Shown: positions 37,220 through 45,725 of the stretch, piece after piece
Layout of the letters: each line of letters starts with the position of its first letter
Numbering within the stretch: position 1 is the stretch's first letter
Assembly (NCBI RefSeq): GCF_019075875.1
Contig: NZ_JAHOOZ010000001.1
Location: 3,534,001 to 3,598,000, forward strand
Reading direction: 5' to 3'
DNA from: Novosphingobium sp. G106
Lineage (GTDB): Bacteria > Pseudomonadota > Alphaproteobacteria > Sphingomonadales > Sphingomonadaceae
Length of the DNA: 64,000 nt
Notes under the pieces: generated by a model
What the model was told of the DNA's origin: nothing
What the model saw: only the letters and a program-made list of their open reading frames with translations
Databases searched by the model: none
Made by a program: the position numbers and the translations under genes

Positions 37220-38078
37220 GCTGGACCGCGAAGCCTCGCAGTTCGATGAAGTCATGCCGGATCGGCCGACGTTCAGCGTCGTTATTCCCGTCCACAACAA
37301 CGCCCGGTGCGCGGCAAGGGCCATCATTTCCGCATTGCGGCAATCGATGCCGGTACACGAGATCATTCTCGTCGATGACGCTTCTTGCGCGGCTGAGTTT
37401 GCGCGCCTGGCTCGGTTTGTCGGCAATTGCCGATCCCAGGTGCCCGTTCGTTTGGAGCGGCTTCTCGAAAATGTTGGCGCTGGCTTGGCGCGCCACCGCG
37501 GCGCTAACTTGGCAAGTGGCACTCACGTGGCATTTCTCGATGCCGATGACGTATGGCACCGGCACAAGATAAGGGAGGTATCGACGGCAATCGTCAGGGA
37601 TGAAGCAGAGCTCGTCGGCCATCGTCAGCCATGGAAATTCAAGGTAACGCGAGCAGACTTGGCAAGCCTTCCATCTTCGGTGCGGAGCCGATCGCTGCTC
37701 CAGCTTCACTTTCTCATGCTGAATCCGATCCTGACCTCGTCGATCATCGTGCGCACGAGTATTGCCCGCGAGATGTTTCGGCTCGGCGGGCGCAAGGCGG
37801 AAGACTATATGGCATTGGTGATCGCCTCGCGAATGGCGCGCCGAATGGTCTTCCTTGAGGCGCCGCTGGCCTGGGCGCTGAAACCGCCGTTCGGTTACGC
37901 TGGCGAGGGGGCCAGTATACTTGCCAACTACGGGGGCAGTGCGATCAACATGCGTTTGCTTTATCGAGTGCGTGTGATCGGTGCGGTCGACTTGGCAATC
38001 TTTTTCGCGTTCCTGGCGGCGCGGGTTCCGATCGGATTGGTGCGCCAAGTTCATTATCGTGCGAGATACGCGCGATAA
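37206..38078 (+). CDS. GT2 family glycosyltransferase
   Basis: A 290-residue enzyme with an N-terminal GT-A fold: FSVVIPVHNNARCAARAIIS, EIILVDDASCAAE and HVAFLDADDVWH (the DxD-type motif). The C-terminal third has hydrophobic stretches (VDLAIFFAFLAARVPIGL) that may anchor it to the membrane. AGGA lies before the ATG at 37206; a GTG at 37191 is an alternative. It overlaps the preceding GT4 gene, so the two are probably coupled. Convergent with the next GT2. Confidence 0.88.
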   Translation: MEKARLDREASQFDEVMPDRPTFSVVIPVHNNARCAARAIISALRQSMPVHEIILVDDASCAAEFARLARFVGNCRSQVPVRLERLLENVGAGLARHRGANLASGTHVAFLDADDVWHRHKIREVSTAIVRDEAELVGHRQPWKFKVTRADLASLPSSVRSRSLLQLHFLMLNPILTSSIIVRTSIAREMFRLGGRKAEDYMALVIASRMARRMVFLEAPLAWALKPPFGYAGEGASILANYGGSAINMRLLYRVRVIGAVDLAIFFAFLAARVPIGLVRQVHYRARYAR

Positions 38079-38118
38079 GTGGCAGTGGCCGACCAACACA
38101 AGGTCGCTGATTGGTAGT

Positions 38119-39147
38119 TTAACGGAAGAGACTTAAGATAACTCGCCATAGCAATTGCGTTGCGGATCTAAAAAGAAGTATCGATCCATGGCATGCGCCA
38201 ACTTTAGAGAACAAGCACTGCCGAGCATCTGAAACCTGTTCATCAAATGATCTTAGCAGCGAAGGATTCATTCCAGCTGTATAGCGGGCGAGCTGACCAA
38301 AAAGCACTCCCAGCAACGTCAAACGTGCGATTGCTGATAACGCTACAGGTCGGCGCTGTTCTGTAGCTCGCTGAATCGCCCACCAATTGGCGAGCCAATA
38401 GCCTGCGCGCAGCAGCCAAGTCGACGAAGAAATGGTGATTGAGTTAGAGTGCGAAGAAAATTGTGCAACAACGTTTTCGTGGACGGACACCTTCTGTTCG
38501 GCCTCTTCGCCTGCCGCCAGGAACAACATCAAGTCCGGTCCGATAGCGCGTTGCCACATGAGATCATTTCGAACGCCGGGATGCGTGCACCAACTCTCTA
38601 CGGCTGCAATCCAGCGATCGAATACCCCTCGAGCGAACAATGCTGCGGCCGGACTGACTGGCAACTGCGAGCCGCTGACAAGACCGAGATAATGTTCAAA
38701 CAGTTTATCGCCATTGAAGGCTGAGGTGACATGTCCACTAACTGGTAATGCACGCTCATCATCAATATTCCTAATAGCGCCCTTACCGATAGAGGCGCCA
38801 TGGCCTTTAAGTAGGGGTGGTAAAAGTACTTCAAGAAACAATGGCGAAATATAATCGTCCGACCAGATGAATGTCACAAATTCACCGGTAACGAGCCGCG
38901 CCCCATCGAGCCAGCTTCGCGTAGGACCTAATCCGCGCTGATTCTGCGCGAGGATCACCCGTCCATCCTTGGAAAATCTGGTCGTCAACAGTTCCCAAGA
39001 TCCGTCATCACTCATGCTGTCGAGTACGATGACCTCGATATCCACGTCCGCCGCTGTCTGGTTGATGCACGAATCGACGGCACGTATCACGTATCGGCCA
39101 CGGTTCAGCGTGGGGACGATGAACGAGACTTTCAAGCGCGCAGTCAT
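38119..39147 (-). CDS. GT2 family glycosyltransferase
   Basis: A 342-residue enzyme: VSFIVPTLNRGRYVIRAVDS, IEVIVLDSMSDDGSWELL, GARLVTGEFVTFIWSDDYIS with the DD motif. The C-terminal 130 residues have one or two hydrophobic segments, without a second domain I recognise. Its start overlaps the end of the SDR gene by four bases, so they are coupled in the minus-strand operon running from 45.6 to 38.1 kb. Confidence 0.88.
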   Translation of the reverse strand: MTARLKVSFIVPTLNRGRYVIRAVDSCINQTAADVDIEVIVLDSMSDDGSWELLTTRFSKDGRVILAQNQRGLGPTRSWLDGARLVTGEFVTFIWSDDYISPLFLEVLLPPLLKGHGASIGKGAIRNIDDERALPVSGHVTSAFNGDKLFEHYLGLVSGSQLPVSPAAALFARGVFDRWIAAVESWCTHPGVRNDLMWQRAIGPDLMLFLAAGEEAEQKVSVHENVVAQFSSHSNSITISSSTWLLRAGYWLANWWAIQRATEQRRPVALSAIARLTLLGVLFGQLARYTAGMNPSLLRSFDEQVSDARQCLFSKVGACHGSILLFRSATQLLWRVILSLFR

Positions 39148-39971
39148 GTTTGGACCTCAGCAACGAAAGTGCGCAGTTCTGATTCGAGGTCAAATGCGGG
39201 AATGGCGACTATCCTGGCCATTTTGGCGGTGTTGGCAATAAGTACGTCGCCAGGTAGCTCGTCGGCTGGCACCCATGAAATGTCTTGTCGTCCGGCCGCT
39301 TGAGCGAGTTGCTTTGCAACTTGTGCAATCGAAGTACCGGTGCCGGAGCCCAGATTGAACACCCCTTTGGCGTCGGCCAACAGGAGATCTACAAGTCGAT
39401 TAGCCAGCCAGTCCGCGTTGGCAATGTCGCGCGAGCTACGATAGCCGAAGAGCGGCAGTTCCGCGTTCAATTCTGCCACGGCGATCCGATTCCGAAGCTG
39501 GGGAATGAGAAAACTGTCTGCCTGTCGGCTGTCGAAATAACTAAAGACGCGGACGATCAGTGATTCAGGTGCAAGTCGCTCGACCCACTGCTCTCCCTGC
39601 CATTTCGTTAAACCATAGAGTGATGCCGGCGATATCCGCGCCTCTTCCGCGAGTGGCGACGGTGAGGACGCGTAGATATGCGAGGTTGAGATATAGGCAA
39701 GTCGTGCGCGCGCAGCGCCCGCCACTTGAGCGACGTTGGCGGTGCCGGCAACATTCACGGCGATCGCTTCACCGGGTGCATCATTGACCTGAACCGTCGG
39801 CACAACAGCGGCGGTATGAACGATGTGCGTACAGACTTTGGCCCAGTCGGTCAGCGCGTTCTTGTCGCGGACATCGCCTTTAAATGGCGTTACATGCACG
39901 CCACGTGCCTGAAGCGCATCGTTAAGGCGCCGCCCAAGAACTCCTTGGGCCCCAGTCAAACCTACGATCAC
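39144..39971 (-). CDS. NAD-dependent epimerase/reductase (extended SDR)
   Basis: A 275-residue extended SDR. The cofactor motif is GLTGAQGVLGRRL, and the catalytic YxxxK is YGLTK, with Ser-Thr-Ser (YISTSHIYASS) upstream. It is shorter than Fcl and resembles RmlD/WcaG-like sugar reductases. It directly follows the ColD-like dehydratase gene (one-base gap), so a role as the C5-epimerase/C4-reductase that finishes a 3,6-dideoxy sugar (a ColC-like job) is plausible. The sequence alone does not show whether it also epimerises. Confidence 0.8.
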   Translation of the reverse strand: MIVGLTGAQGVLGRRLNDALQARGVHVTPFKGDVRDKNALTDWAKVCTHIVHTAAVVPTVQVNDAPGEAIAVNVAGTANVAQVAGAARARLAYISTSHIYASSPSPLAEEARISPASLYGLTKWQGEQWVERLAPESLIVRVFSYFDSRQADSFLIPQLRNRIAVAELNAELPLFGYRSSRDIANADWLANRLVDLLLADAKGVFNLGSGTGTSIAQVAKQLAQAAGRQDISWVPADELPGDVLIANTAKMARIVAIPAFDLESELRTFVAEVQT

Positions 39972-39972
39972 G

Positions 39973-41196
39973 TTATGCCTTCGCTGCGAGGTTGAGTGCG
40001 TCCGCCACAGCCTCCTCTATCTCTGGTGTGGAGAACGGATTGAGGCCGATCATCAGGCCGCGTGCGAACACATCGTCACAAATCGGTAAATCGGGCTGAT
40101 CTGCCCGCAGCCCCAGCGCCCGCATTAGCGGGTGGCGCAAAATGTTGCCAACGATGATCGGCCGGGTTTCCACCCCCGCTAGTTCAAGCGCTGCCTGCCC
40201 CCGTTGGCGGTGTTCATGATCGGAGAAAAGTAAAGGGGTCGTCATCCAGCTGTGGCGATCGAGGATGGTCGCGCCGGGAATGCTCAGTCGATCGCTCACG
40301 TCGGCAATTGCGGCGATCCGGCCCGCCATGAGCCGTCGTCGGGCCGCTAACATTTCAGGCAGACGAATAAGCTGTATGCGACCGATGGCGGCGTTGATTT
40401 CGGTTGAGCGCACATTGTACCCCGGTAACACGAAACAGAAACGAGGGTCGATTGTGGCTTCGTCGGCACCTAACTGAAAGAGATTGTGCTTCAGATGGCG
40501 AGTCCAGCCGTGAGAGCGTAGCGCATAACACAAATCGGCGAGTTCAGGTAGATCGGTCAGGATCACGCCGCCCTCAATGGTACAGAGGTGGTGAGAAAAA
40601 TAGAAGCTAAAGGCAGATGCAAGGCCGATCGTGCCAACTGCATTGCCGCGCTCCGTGACAGCGCCCAGACTTTCACAGGAATCTTCGACCAATATCAGCT
40701 TCTCACGCGAGCAATAATCTCGCAGATCTTCCAGTCCGGACGGGTTACCGAGTACGGGCACGGCCACGATCATCCGGGTTCTCGGCGTGCGAGCCGCCTC
40801 GACTTGGGCGACGGTCGCGTTGAGTGAGTGGATATCGATATCGCAAAAGACCGGCGTAAGCCCGCGGTTGATTATCGGGGTTATCGTAGAAGGCCAGTTG
40901 AGGCCCTGGATGATGACCTCATCGCCTCGCTCCATCGGGCTTCCATAGGTGAAATCCGGTCGCAATGTGCTGAGATACGAAATAGCCTCAATCGCGATAA
41001 GGTTTGCCGAAGAACCCGAATTGACGAGGATAGCGTGCCTGGCGTTAAGATTGTCGGCCAGCTGCCGCTCAAATTCTTCAACCAGCTTACCCTGGGTGAC
41101 GAAGCCGCTCGCCAACACCTTCATTGCCGCTTTGATTTCACCTTCACCAAGAGTGTTGAACGCGAGCGGGACTTTATAAGTCATTTTTGGTGCCAT
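39973..41196 (-). CDS. PLP-dependent sugar 3-dehydratase, ColD-like (DegT family)
   Basis: A 407-residue DegT/DnrJ/EryC1 fold protein. PLP-fold motifs are present: NSGSSANL (57-64), GDEVIIQGLNWPS, and EDSCESLG with Asp172. The usual Schiff-base Lys is replaced by His: FSFYFSHHLCTIEGG places His202 where aminotransferases have Lys. This swap is the known hallmark of ColD and RfbH, which remove the C3 hydroxyl instead of transferring an amino group. The Cys cluster of the iron-sulfur RfbH type is absent, so ColD is the better comparison. With gmd 4 kb away it would convert GDP-4-keto-6-deoxymannose to the 3-deoxy form. Confidence 0.82.
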   Translation of the reverse strand: MAPKMTYKVPLAFNTLGEGEIKAAMKVLASGFVTQGKLVEEFERQLADNLNARHAILVNSGSSANLIAIEAISYLSTLRPDFTYGSPMERGDEVIIQGLNWPSTITPIINRGLTPVFCDIDIHSLNATVAQVEAARTPRTRMIVAVPVLGNPSGLEDLRDYCSREKLILVEDSCESLGAVTERGNAVGTIGLASAFSFYFSHHLCTIEGGVILTDLPELADLCYALRSHGWTRHLKHNLFQLGADEATIDPRFCFVLPGYNVRSTEINAAIGRIQLIRLPEMLAARRRLMAGRIAAIADVSDRLSIPGATILDRHSWMTTPLLFSDHEHRQRGQAALELAGVETRPIIVGNILRHPLMRALGLRADQPDLPICDDVFARGLMIGLNPFSTPEIEEAVADALNLAAKA

Positions 41197-41232
41197 CCAC
41201 AGTGTTGGTCAGATTGCAATCAGAGAATTTAT

Positions 41233-42564
41233 TTACTTGCGCGGACCGAATAAGAACCGGATCCACATCTGCTTTCCTTGCCTTGCGTCGCTGCAGCACA
41301 CCGAAATTAACCGGCTCGCTGATCCCAATGGGTTGAGTGCAAGCACCATTTTTCGGCTTGAACCGCGATAGTTGACGCTCAGGTAGGTCATGCCAATGCC
41401 AGCCACAAAATAGGCGACGACGCTGGCCCAGGCTGCGCCCACTCCGCCGAAGCGAGGTACCAAAAGAAAATTTAGTCCGATGTTCGTAATTGCGCCAGTT
41501 CCGGTCAACAGCGCGGAGTTCCAATAACTTCCCGTAGCTGTCAGTTCGCTGGCTATGGCATAGAAAAGAAAATAGAATGGCGTGCCAAGCAGGAGGACCC
41601 ACAGCATCGGCATTGACCCTGCGTAAGCGCTGCCGAACACCGGTTCTAGGAACAACGCGGCGGCTACGCCTAGCGCGATGGCTGCGACCCAGCCGGAAAG
41701 CGCAAATAGATCGAACACCGCCTGCATATGGGGATCTAGTCCGCCCGGCCCGCTTTGGAAGTTGCGAACCATGGCGCCCAACAGTGTCGACTGCAGGACG
41801 GCGGGCGCGATATTTCCGATTTCGACGATCCTGGCGGCAACAGCGTAACGACCAAGCTCTTCCTCATTAGACAGTTGTCCCAGAAAAACCTGATCAATTC
41901 GCAAAAATATCATGGTAGAAAAAACAGCGATCATTAGCGGTAGCGCTTCAGCCAAGGTTTTCTTCAACATGTCCAGTTTGATAGTCTGGAACGCAGCCCC
42001 GCCAATGAGAACGAAGCTCGCTATGGCAGCTACGCCAAGAAAAATACTTTCCATTGATCGTAGCATGACGAAATATCGCGGGTATGGGGTAAAAACGAAT
42101 ACGAGCAGCGACGCGATCACAAACGCGATGGAAGCGATCATGCGTGGAATCGCGAACTGCTTCATTTGTTCGCGGCCCTTGAGATAGGCCACGACCAGAT
42201 CAAAGGGAGCTGCGAGCAGAATTGGGAGTGCGACGATCAGTAGGATTGGAGTTACGCCTGCCGGATTGTTGCTGAGCAGAAAGGCTACGACGGTTATGGC
42301 TGCGGCAAGAACTGTGGTTATGGCGCTTGCGGCGAGTGAGACATATATGCTGCCCTTACCTGCTTCATCCGATGCCGCTTCGCGCATCACATGCGCTTCC
42401 ATTCCGAACCGAGCGAGGGGCGATAGGATGGTCACAAAGCTCAAGACATAGGCATATGCACCAAATCCTTCGGGCCCGAGCTTGCGCGCGACGATCACGG
42501 TAAACGCCAGGCCGATGATCATCCGCAGCGCTTCCTCGATCGAAAGCCAGCCAAGATTCAACAA
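41233..42564 (-). CDS. Polysaccharide flippase, Wzx/MATE-like
   Basis: A membrane protein of about 443 residues with twelve predicted helices. It starts KLLNLGWLSIEEALRMIIGL, with VIVARKLGPEGFGAYAYVLS, the Polysacc_synt signature. These proteins flip undecaprenyl-linked oligosaccharide units across the inner membrane. The start codon is uncertain: the listed TTG is preceded by another TTG and a CTG with GGGAGG seven bases upstream of it; no ATG fits. Its 5' end overlaps the upstream GT2 frame by about 200 bases, which is abnormal. Confidence 0.82.
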   Translation of the reverse strand: MLNLGWLSIEEALRMIIGLAFTVIVARKLGPEGFGAYAYVLSFVTILSPLARFGMEAHVMREAASDEAGKGSIYVSLAASAITTVLAAAITVVAFLLSNNPAGVTPILLIVALPILLAAPFDLVVAYLKGREQMKQFAIPRMIASIAFVIASLLVFVFTPYPRYFVMLRSMESIFLGVAAIASFVLIGGAAFQTIKLDMLKKTLAEALPLMIAVFSTMIFLRIDQVFLGQLSNEEELGRYAVAARIVEIGNIAPAVLQSTLLGAMVRNFQSGPGGLDPHMQAVFDLFALSGWVAAIALGVAAALFLEPVFGSAYAGSMPMLWVLLLGTPFYFLFYAIASELTATGSYWNSALLTGTGAITNIGLNFLLVPRFGGVGAAWASVVAYFVAGIGMTYLSVNYRGSSRKMVLALNPLGSASRLISVCCSDARQGKQMWIRFLFGPRK

Positions 42565-43432
42565 TTTTGTAATCAGTTTGCGTCCTCCCGGAGTAGAATG
42601 GCGATAGCCCGTCGCTGACCGCTATTCGTTCAGTAGACTCGCCGGCGATCGCCTCCGGCAGCCGATCATAAACGGAAGGCGGTAACGATCGAACTAAGTC
42701 ACCACCAAAGAGTGACCCACGTTTTAACCAGTAGCGGACCAATACGTCGAAAGATGATTGTCCAAGAATTCTATTATTTACGCGACTATCTTCAAGCGCG
42801 GCACGAACCTGACCCGATTTCGATATGGCGTTGGGCTCAATAGTGTTGACGCTAAGCGTCTTTCGTATTTTCTTCATCCGAGCGCCGGCTCGGTGCATGG
42901 CTGCAATCGCGGCGTAGTCTGCGGCAATCTTGTAAGTAAGGTCAAACGGGTGCTGAAGGTGCGTCTCGCGCCGCGTGAAAAGAGACTGATGGGAAAACGG
43001 TATCCGCCTATACCGGTCAGTTCCGAGATCAATAGCCGACCTGAAAATAGTTAGGCCATTTGCCAATTCATAAGCTGCGTCTCCGTACACGGCATCCACG
43101 TCGTCGCCAAATTCGGTGGCCACGTTGTCCAGCACGGTCTCTTCCGCGAAGCGGTCGCCGGCGTTCAGGAACTGCACCACCTCGCCCTTGGCCTGACGAA
43201 GCCCCTTGTTCATCGCGTCATAAACGCCCCGATCCGGTTCGGAGATAACCGTATCCCGGCCTTCGACCAGAAACGGCTGAATGACTTCGAGCGTGCGATC
43301 CGAAGAACCGCCGTCGACCACGATCCACTCGTAGTCGCGGAAGGTCTGGCACCGAAGGGACGCGGCGGTCGCCTCGACGACCGCTTCGGCATTGTAGACG
43401 GCGGAAACGATCGAAAAGAATGGCGGCTTCAT
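42365..43432 (-). CDS. GT2 family glycosyltransferase, WcaA-like
   Basis: The first 285 residues are a normal GT-A enzyme: FSIVSAVYNAEAVVEATAAS, WIVVDGGSSDRTLEV, GEVVQFLNAGDRFAEE, and a loop with FSHQSLFTRRE, as in WcaE-type enzymes. The last about 70 residues, from roughly 42,580 downwards, are read out of frame from the flippase gene and look like random sequence. A stop (TGA, in GCAAACTGA) lies in a neighbouring frame at the expected end, so a one-base indel may have removed the natural stop. Real extent is therefore likely 42,570-43,432. Confidence 0.82.
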   Translation of the reverse strand: MKPPFFSIVSAVYNAEAVVEATAASLRCQTFRDYEWIVVDGGSSDRTLEVIQPFLVEGRDTVISEPDRGVYDAMNKGLRQAKGEVVQFLNAGDRFAEETVLDNVATEFGDDVDAVYGDAAYELANGLTIFRSAIDLGTDRYRRIPFSHQSLFTRRETHLQHPFDLTYKIAADYAAIAAMHRAGARMKKIRKTLSVNTIEPNAISKSGQVRAALEDSRVNNRILGQSSFDVLVRYWLKRGSLFGGDLVRSLPPSVYDRLPEAIAGESTERIAVSDGLSPFYSGRTQTDYKIVESWLAFDRGSAADDHRPGVYRDRRAQARARRIWCICLCLELCDHPIAPRSVRNGSACDARSGIG

Positions 43433-43468
43433 AAGGTGTCCTTCGCTCCCGGGAACAGTCCCATATCC

Positions 43469-44425
43469 TCAGTCTTCGCGCAAAGCGCCTTGGTTCTCGA
43501 GAAACCAGTGGTAGGTCTGGAGGATACCTTGTTCGAGCGGAATGCTCGCGCGCCAGCCCATCGCAGCTAGTCGCGACACGTCCAGCAGTTTGCGGGGCGC
43601 GCCCTCTGGGCGGGCGGGATCGAAGGCGATCCGTCCCTTGAAGCCCGTCGCCTCGGCGATGAGTTGCGCGAGCGATGCGATCGAGACCTCCTGCCCGGAG
43701 CCGACATTGATGTGGCTCAGCATCGGCTGCGTGTTGGCCTGGTAGATGTCATGCGGCAAATCCATCACGAAGAGCGATGCGTCAGCCATGTCGCCGACAT
43801 GCAGAAATTCGCGCCTGGGCGTTCCGCTGCCCCAGATCACCACTTCGTCGAACCCCTGCGTCACGGCCTCGTGGAAGCGCCGGATCAGCGCCGGGAGCAC
43901 GTGCGAGTGCTCGGGATGGAAATTGTCGCGCGGTCCATAGAGATTGGCGGGCATGACGCTGCGGTAATCGGTGCCATGCTGCCGATTGTAGCTTTCGCAC
44001 AGCTTGATGCCGGCGATCTTGGCGATCGCGTAGGGTTCGTTGGTCGGCTCGAGCACGCCCGTGAGCAGCGCATCTTCGTGCATCGGCTGCGCTGCCGCGC
44101 GGGGATAGATGCAGGATGAGCCCAAAAACAGCAGGCGCCGCACGCCGGCGCGGAAAGACTGATGGATGACATTGCATTCCAATGTCAGATTTTGATAGAT
44201 AAAATCTGCCGGCCTGCTGTCGTTGGCATGGATGCCCCCGACTTTCGCGGCAGCCAGGATGACGGCGTCGGGGCGTTGTTCCGCCAGGAAGTCTCGGACG
44301 GCGGCCTGATCCGTAAGATCGAGTTCCTGGCGACTGCGCGTGATGGTTGCAACGCCTCGAGCATGTAGCATGCGCAGGATGGCGGAACCCACCATACCCT
44401 GGTGGCCGGCAACGAATATGCTCAT
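43469..44425 (-). CDS. fcl: GDP-L-fucose synthase
   Basis: A 318-residue extended SDR. The cofactor motif is GHQGMVGSA, the active-site region has GSSCIYP, and the catalytic Tyr-Lys is in [30 protein letters not shown] and [12 protein letters not shown] match GDP-4-keto-6-deoxymannose 3,5-epimerase/4-reductase. It makes GDP-L-fucose from the Gmd product. Nine bases separate it from the gmd stop, so both are one operon. It could also serve a colitose route, as ColC is a related enzyme. Confidence 0.95.
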   Translation of the reverse strand: MSIFVAGHQGMVGSAILRMLHARGVATITRSRQELDLTDQAAVRDFLAEQRPDAVILAAAKVGGIHANDSRPADFIYQNLTLECNVIHQSFRAGVRRLLFLGSSCIYPRAAAQPMHEDALLTGVLEPTNEPYAIAKIAGIKLCESYNRQHGTDYRSVMPANLYGPRDNFHPEHSHVLPALIRRFHEAVTQGFDEVVIWGSGTPRREFLHVGDMADASLFVMDLPHDIYQANTQPMLSHINVGSGQEVSIASLAQLIAEATGFKGRIAFDPARPEGAPRKLLDVSRLAAMGWRASIPLEQGILQTYHWFLENQGALRED

Positions 44426-44434
44426 CGCGTGGCC

Positions 44435-45557
44435 TCAATCCTCATTTGCGACAGGCAGGTCATAGCCGTGGTTCCGCAGCAGCGCGTAGCGCTTCGCTGT
44501 CTGCAAATCTTCCGCCACCATTTCGGCGCACATCTGTCTGGCCGTAAATTCCGGAGACCAGCCGAGTGCCTGCCTCGCCTTGGTGGCGTCGCCCAAGAGC
44601 GTATCGACTTCTGCCGGACGAAAATAGCGGGGATCGATCCGCAAGATGACATCGCCGGCCTTCACGGCCGGCGCAACATCGTCTGCAACAGTTTCGACGA
44701 TACCTTTTTCTTCCAGACCTTCGCCTTCGAAGCGAAGCGTGATGCCAAGCTCCTGGGCTGACCAAATGATGAATTCGCGAACCGAGTATTGCTGGCCGCT
44801 CGCAATCACGAAATCGTCGGGAACGTCTTGCTGCAGGATCAACCACTGCATCCGAACATAGTCCTTGGCGTGACCCCAATCGCGCAAGGCATTGAGATTG
44901 CCCATATAGAGGCATTGTTCGAGACCCTGGCTAATGTTGGCTAGGCCTCGCGTGATCTTGCGTGTGACGAATGTCTCACCCCGACGTGGGCTCTCGTGAT
45001 TGAAGAGGATGCCATTGCAGGCATGCATTCCGTAGGCTTCCCGATAGTTGACTGTAATCCAGTATGCGTAAAGCTTGGCGACGGCATAGGGCGAGCGTGG
45101 GTAAAAAGGGCGTTGTTTCGCGTTGGGGGATTTCCTGGACGAGGCCATAGAGCTCTGAAGTCGACGCCTGGAAGAAACGGGTCTTTTTCTCCAGGCCGAG
45201 GAACCGGATGGCCTCGAGCAAACGCAAGGTTCCGATGGCATCGACTTCGGCCGTGTATTCCGGGACTTCAAAGCTGACAGCGACATGGCTTTGCGCACCG
45301 AGATTATAAACCTCGTCGGGGCGAACCTCGTTGATTATACGGGTCAGGTTCGATGTATCGGTAAGATCGCCATAATGAAGTTTGAGCATGGCATTCGCCG
45401 CGTGGGGATCCTGGTAGATGTGATCGATCCGCTGCGTGTTGAAGGACGATGCCCGCCGTTTGATCCCATGGACCTCATAGCCTTTGGTAAGAAGGAATTC
45501 TGCTAGGTAAGATCCGTCCTGGCCAGTAACGCCGGTGATCAGCGCGCGTCTTGTCAT
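44435..45557 (-). pseudogene. gmd: GDP-mannose 4,6-dehydratase, frameshifted
   Basis: The enzyme starts [20 protein letters not shown] at 45557 (GGAAGG upstream) and keeps its motifs to QRETTPF: STSELYG and YGDLTDTSN. The sequence [14 protein letters not shown], with the catalytic Tyr-Lys, then follows in another frame and runs to the stop at 44435. One A too many in the run AAAAA at 45103-45107 (TTTTT on the coding strand) breaks it; four would give a normal 373-residue Gmd. The product supplies both fucose and, with the ColD-like enzyme, 3,6-dideoxy sugars. As written, those pathways would be blocked. Confidence 0.92.
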
Positions 45558-45725
45558 GCGCTTGTGCTTCCTTCCAATTTGGCTGCCGATCAGGCGGTCG
45601 GCGTCGCCAGCAATGCTATTTCTGGTCAAACGTGACGCGTTACGACACACACGCCGCAGTCAATCATTCTAGACGCTAATTCATGAAAAATCTTCAAATC
45701 GTCGCAACGCCCCGACCCAACGACC

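Noticed and set aside
37185..38099. A 304-codon minus-strand frame opposite a GT2 gene
   Set aside because: No glycosyltransferase or other motifs; the plus-strand frame has a full GT-A signature and a ribosome site.
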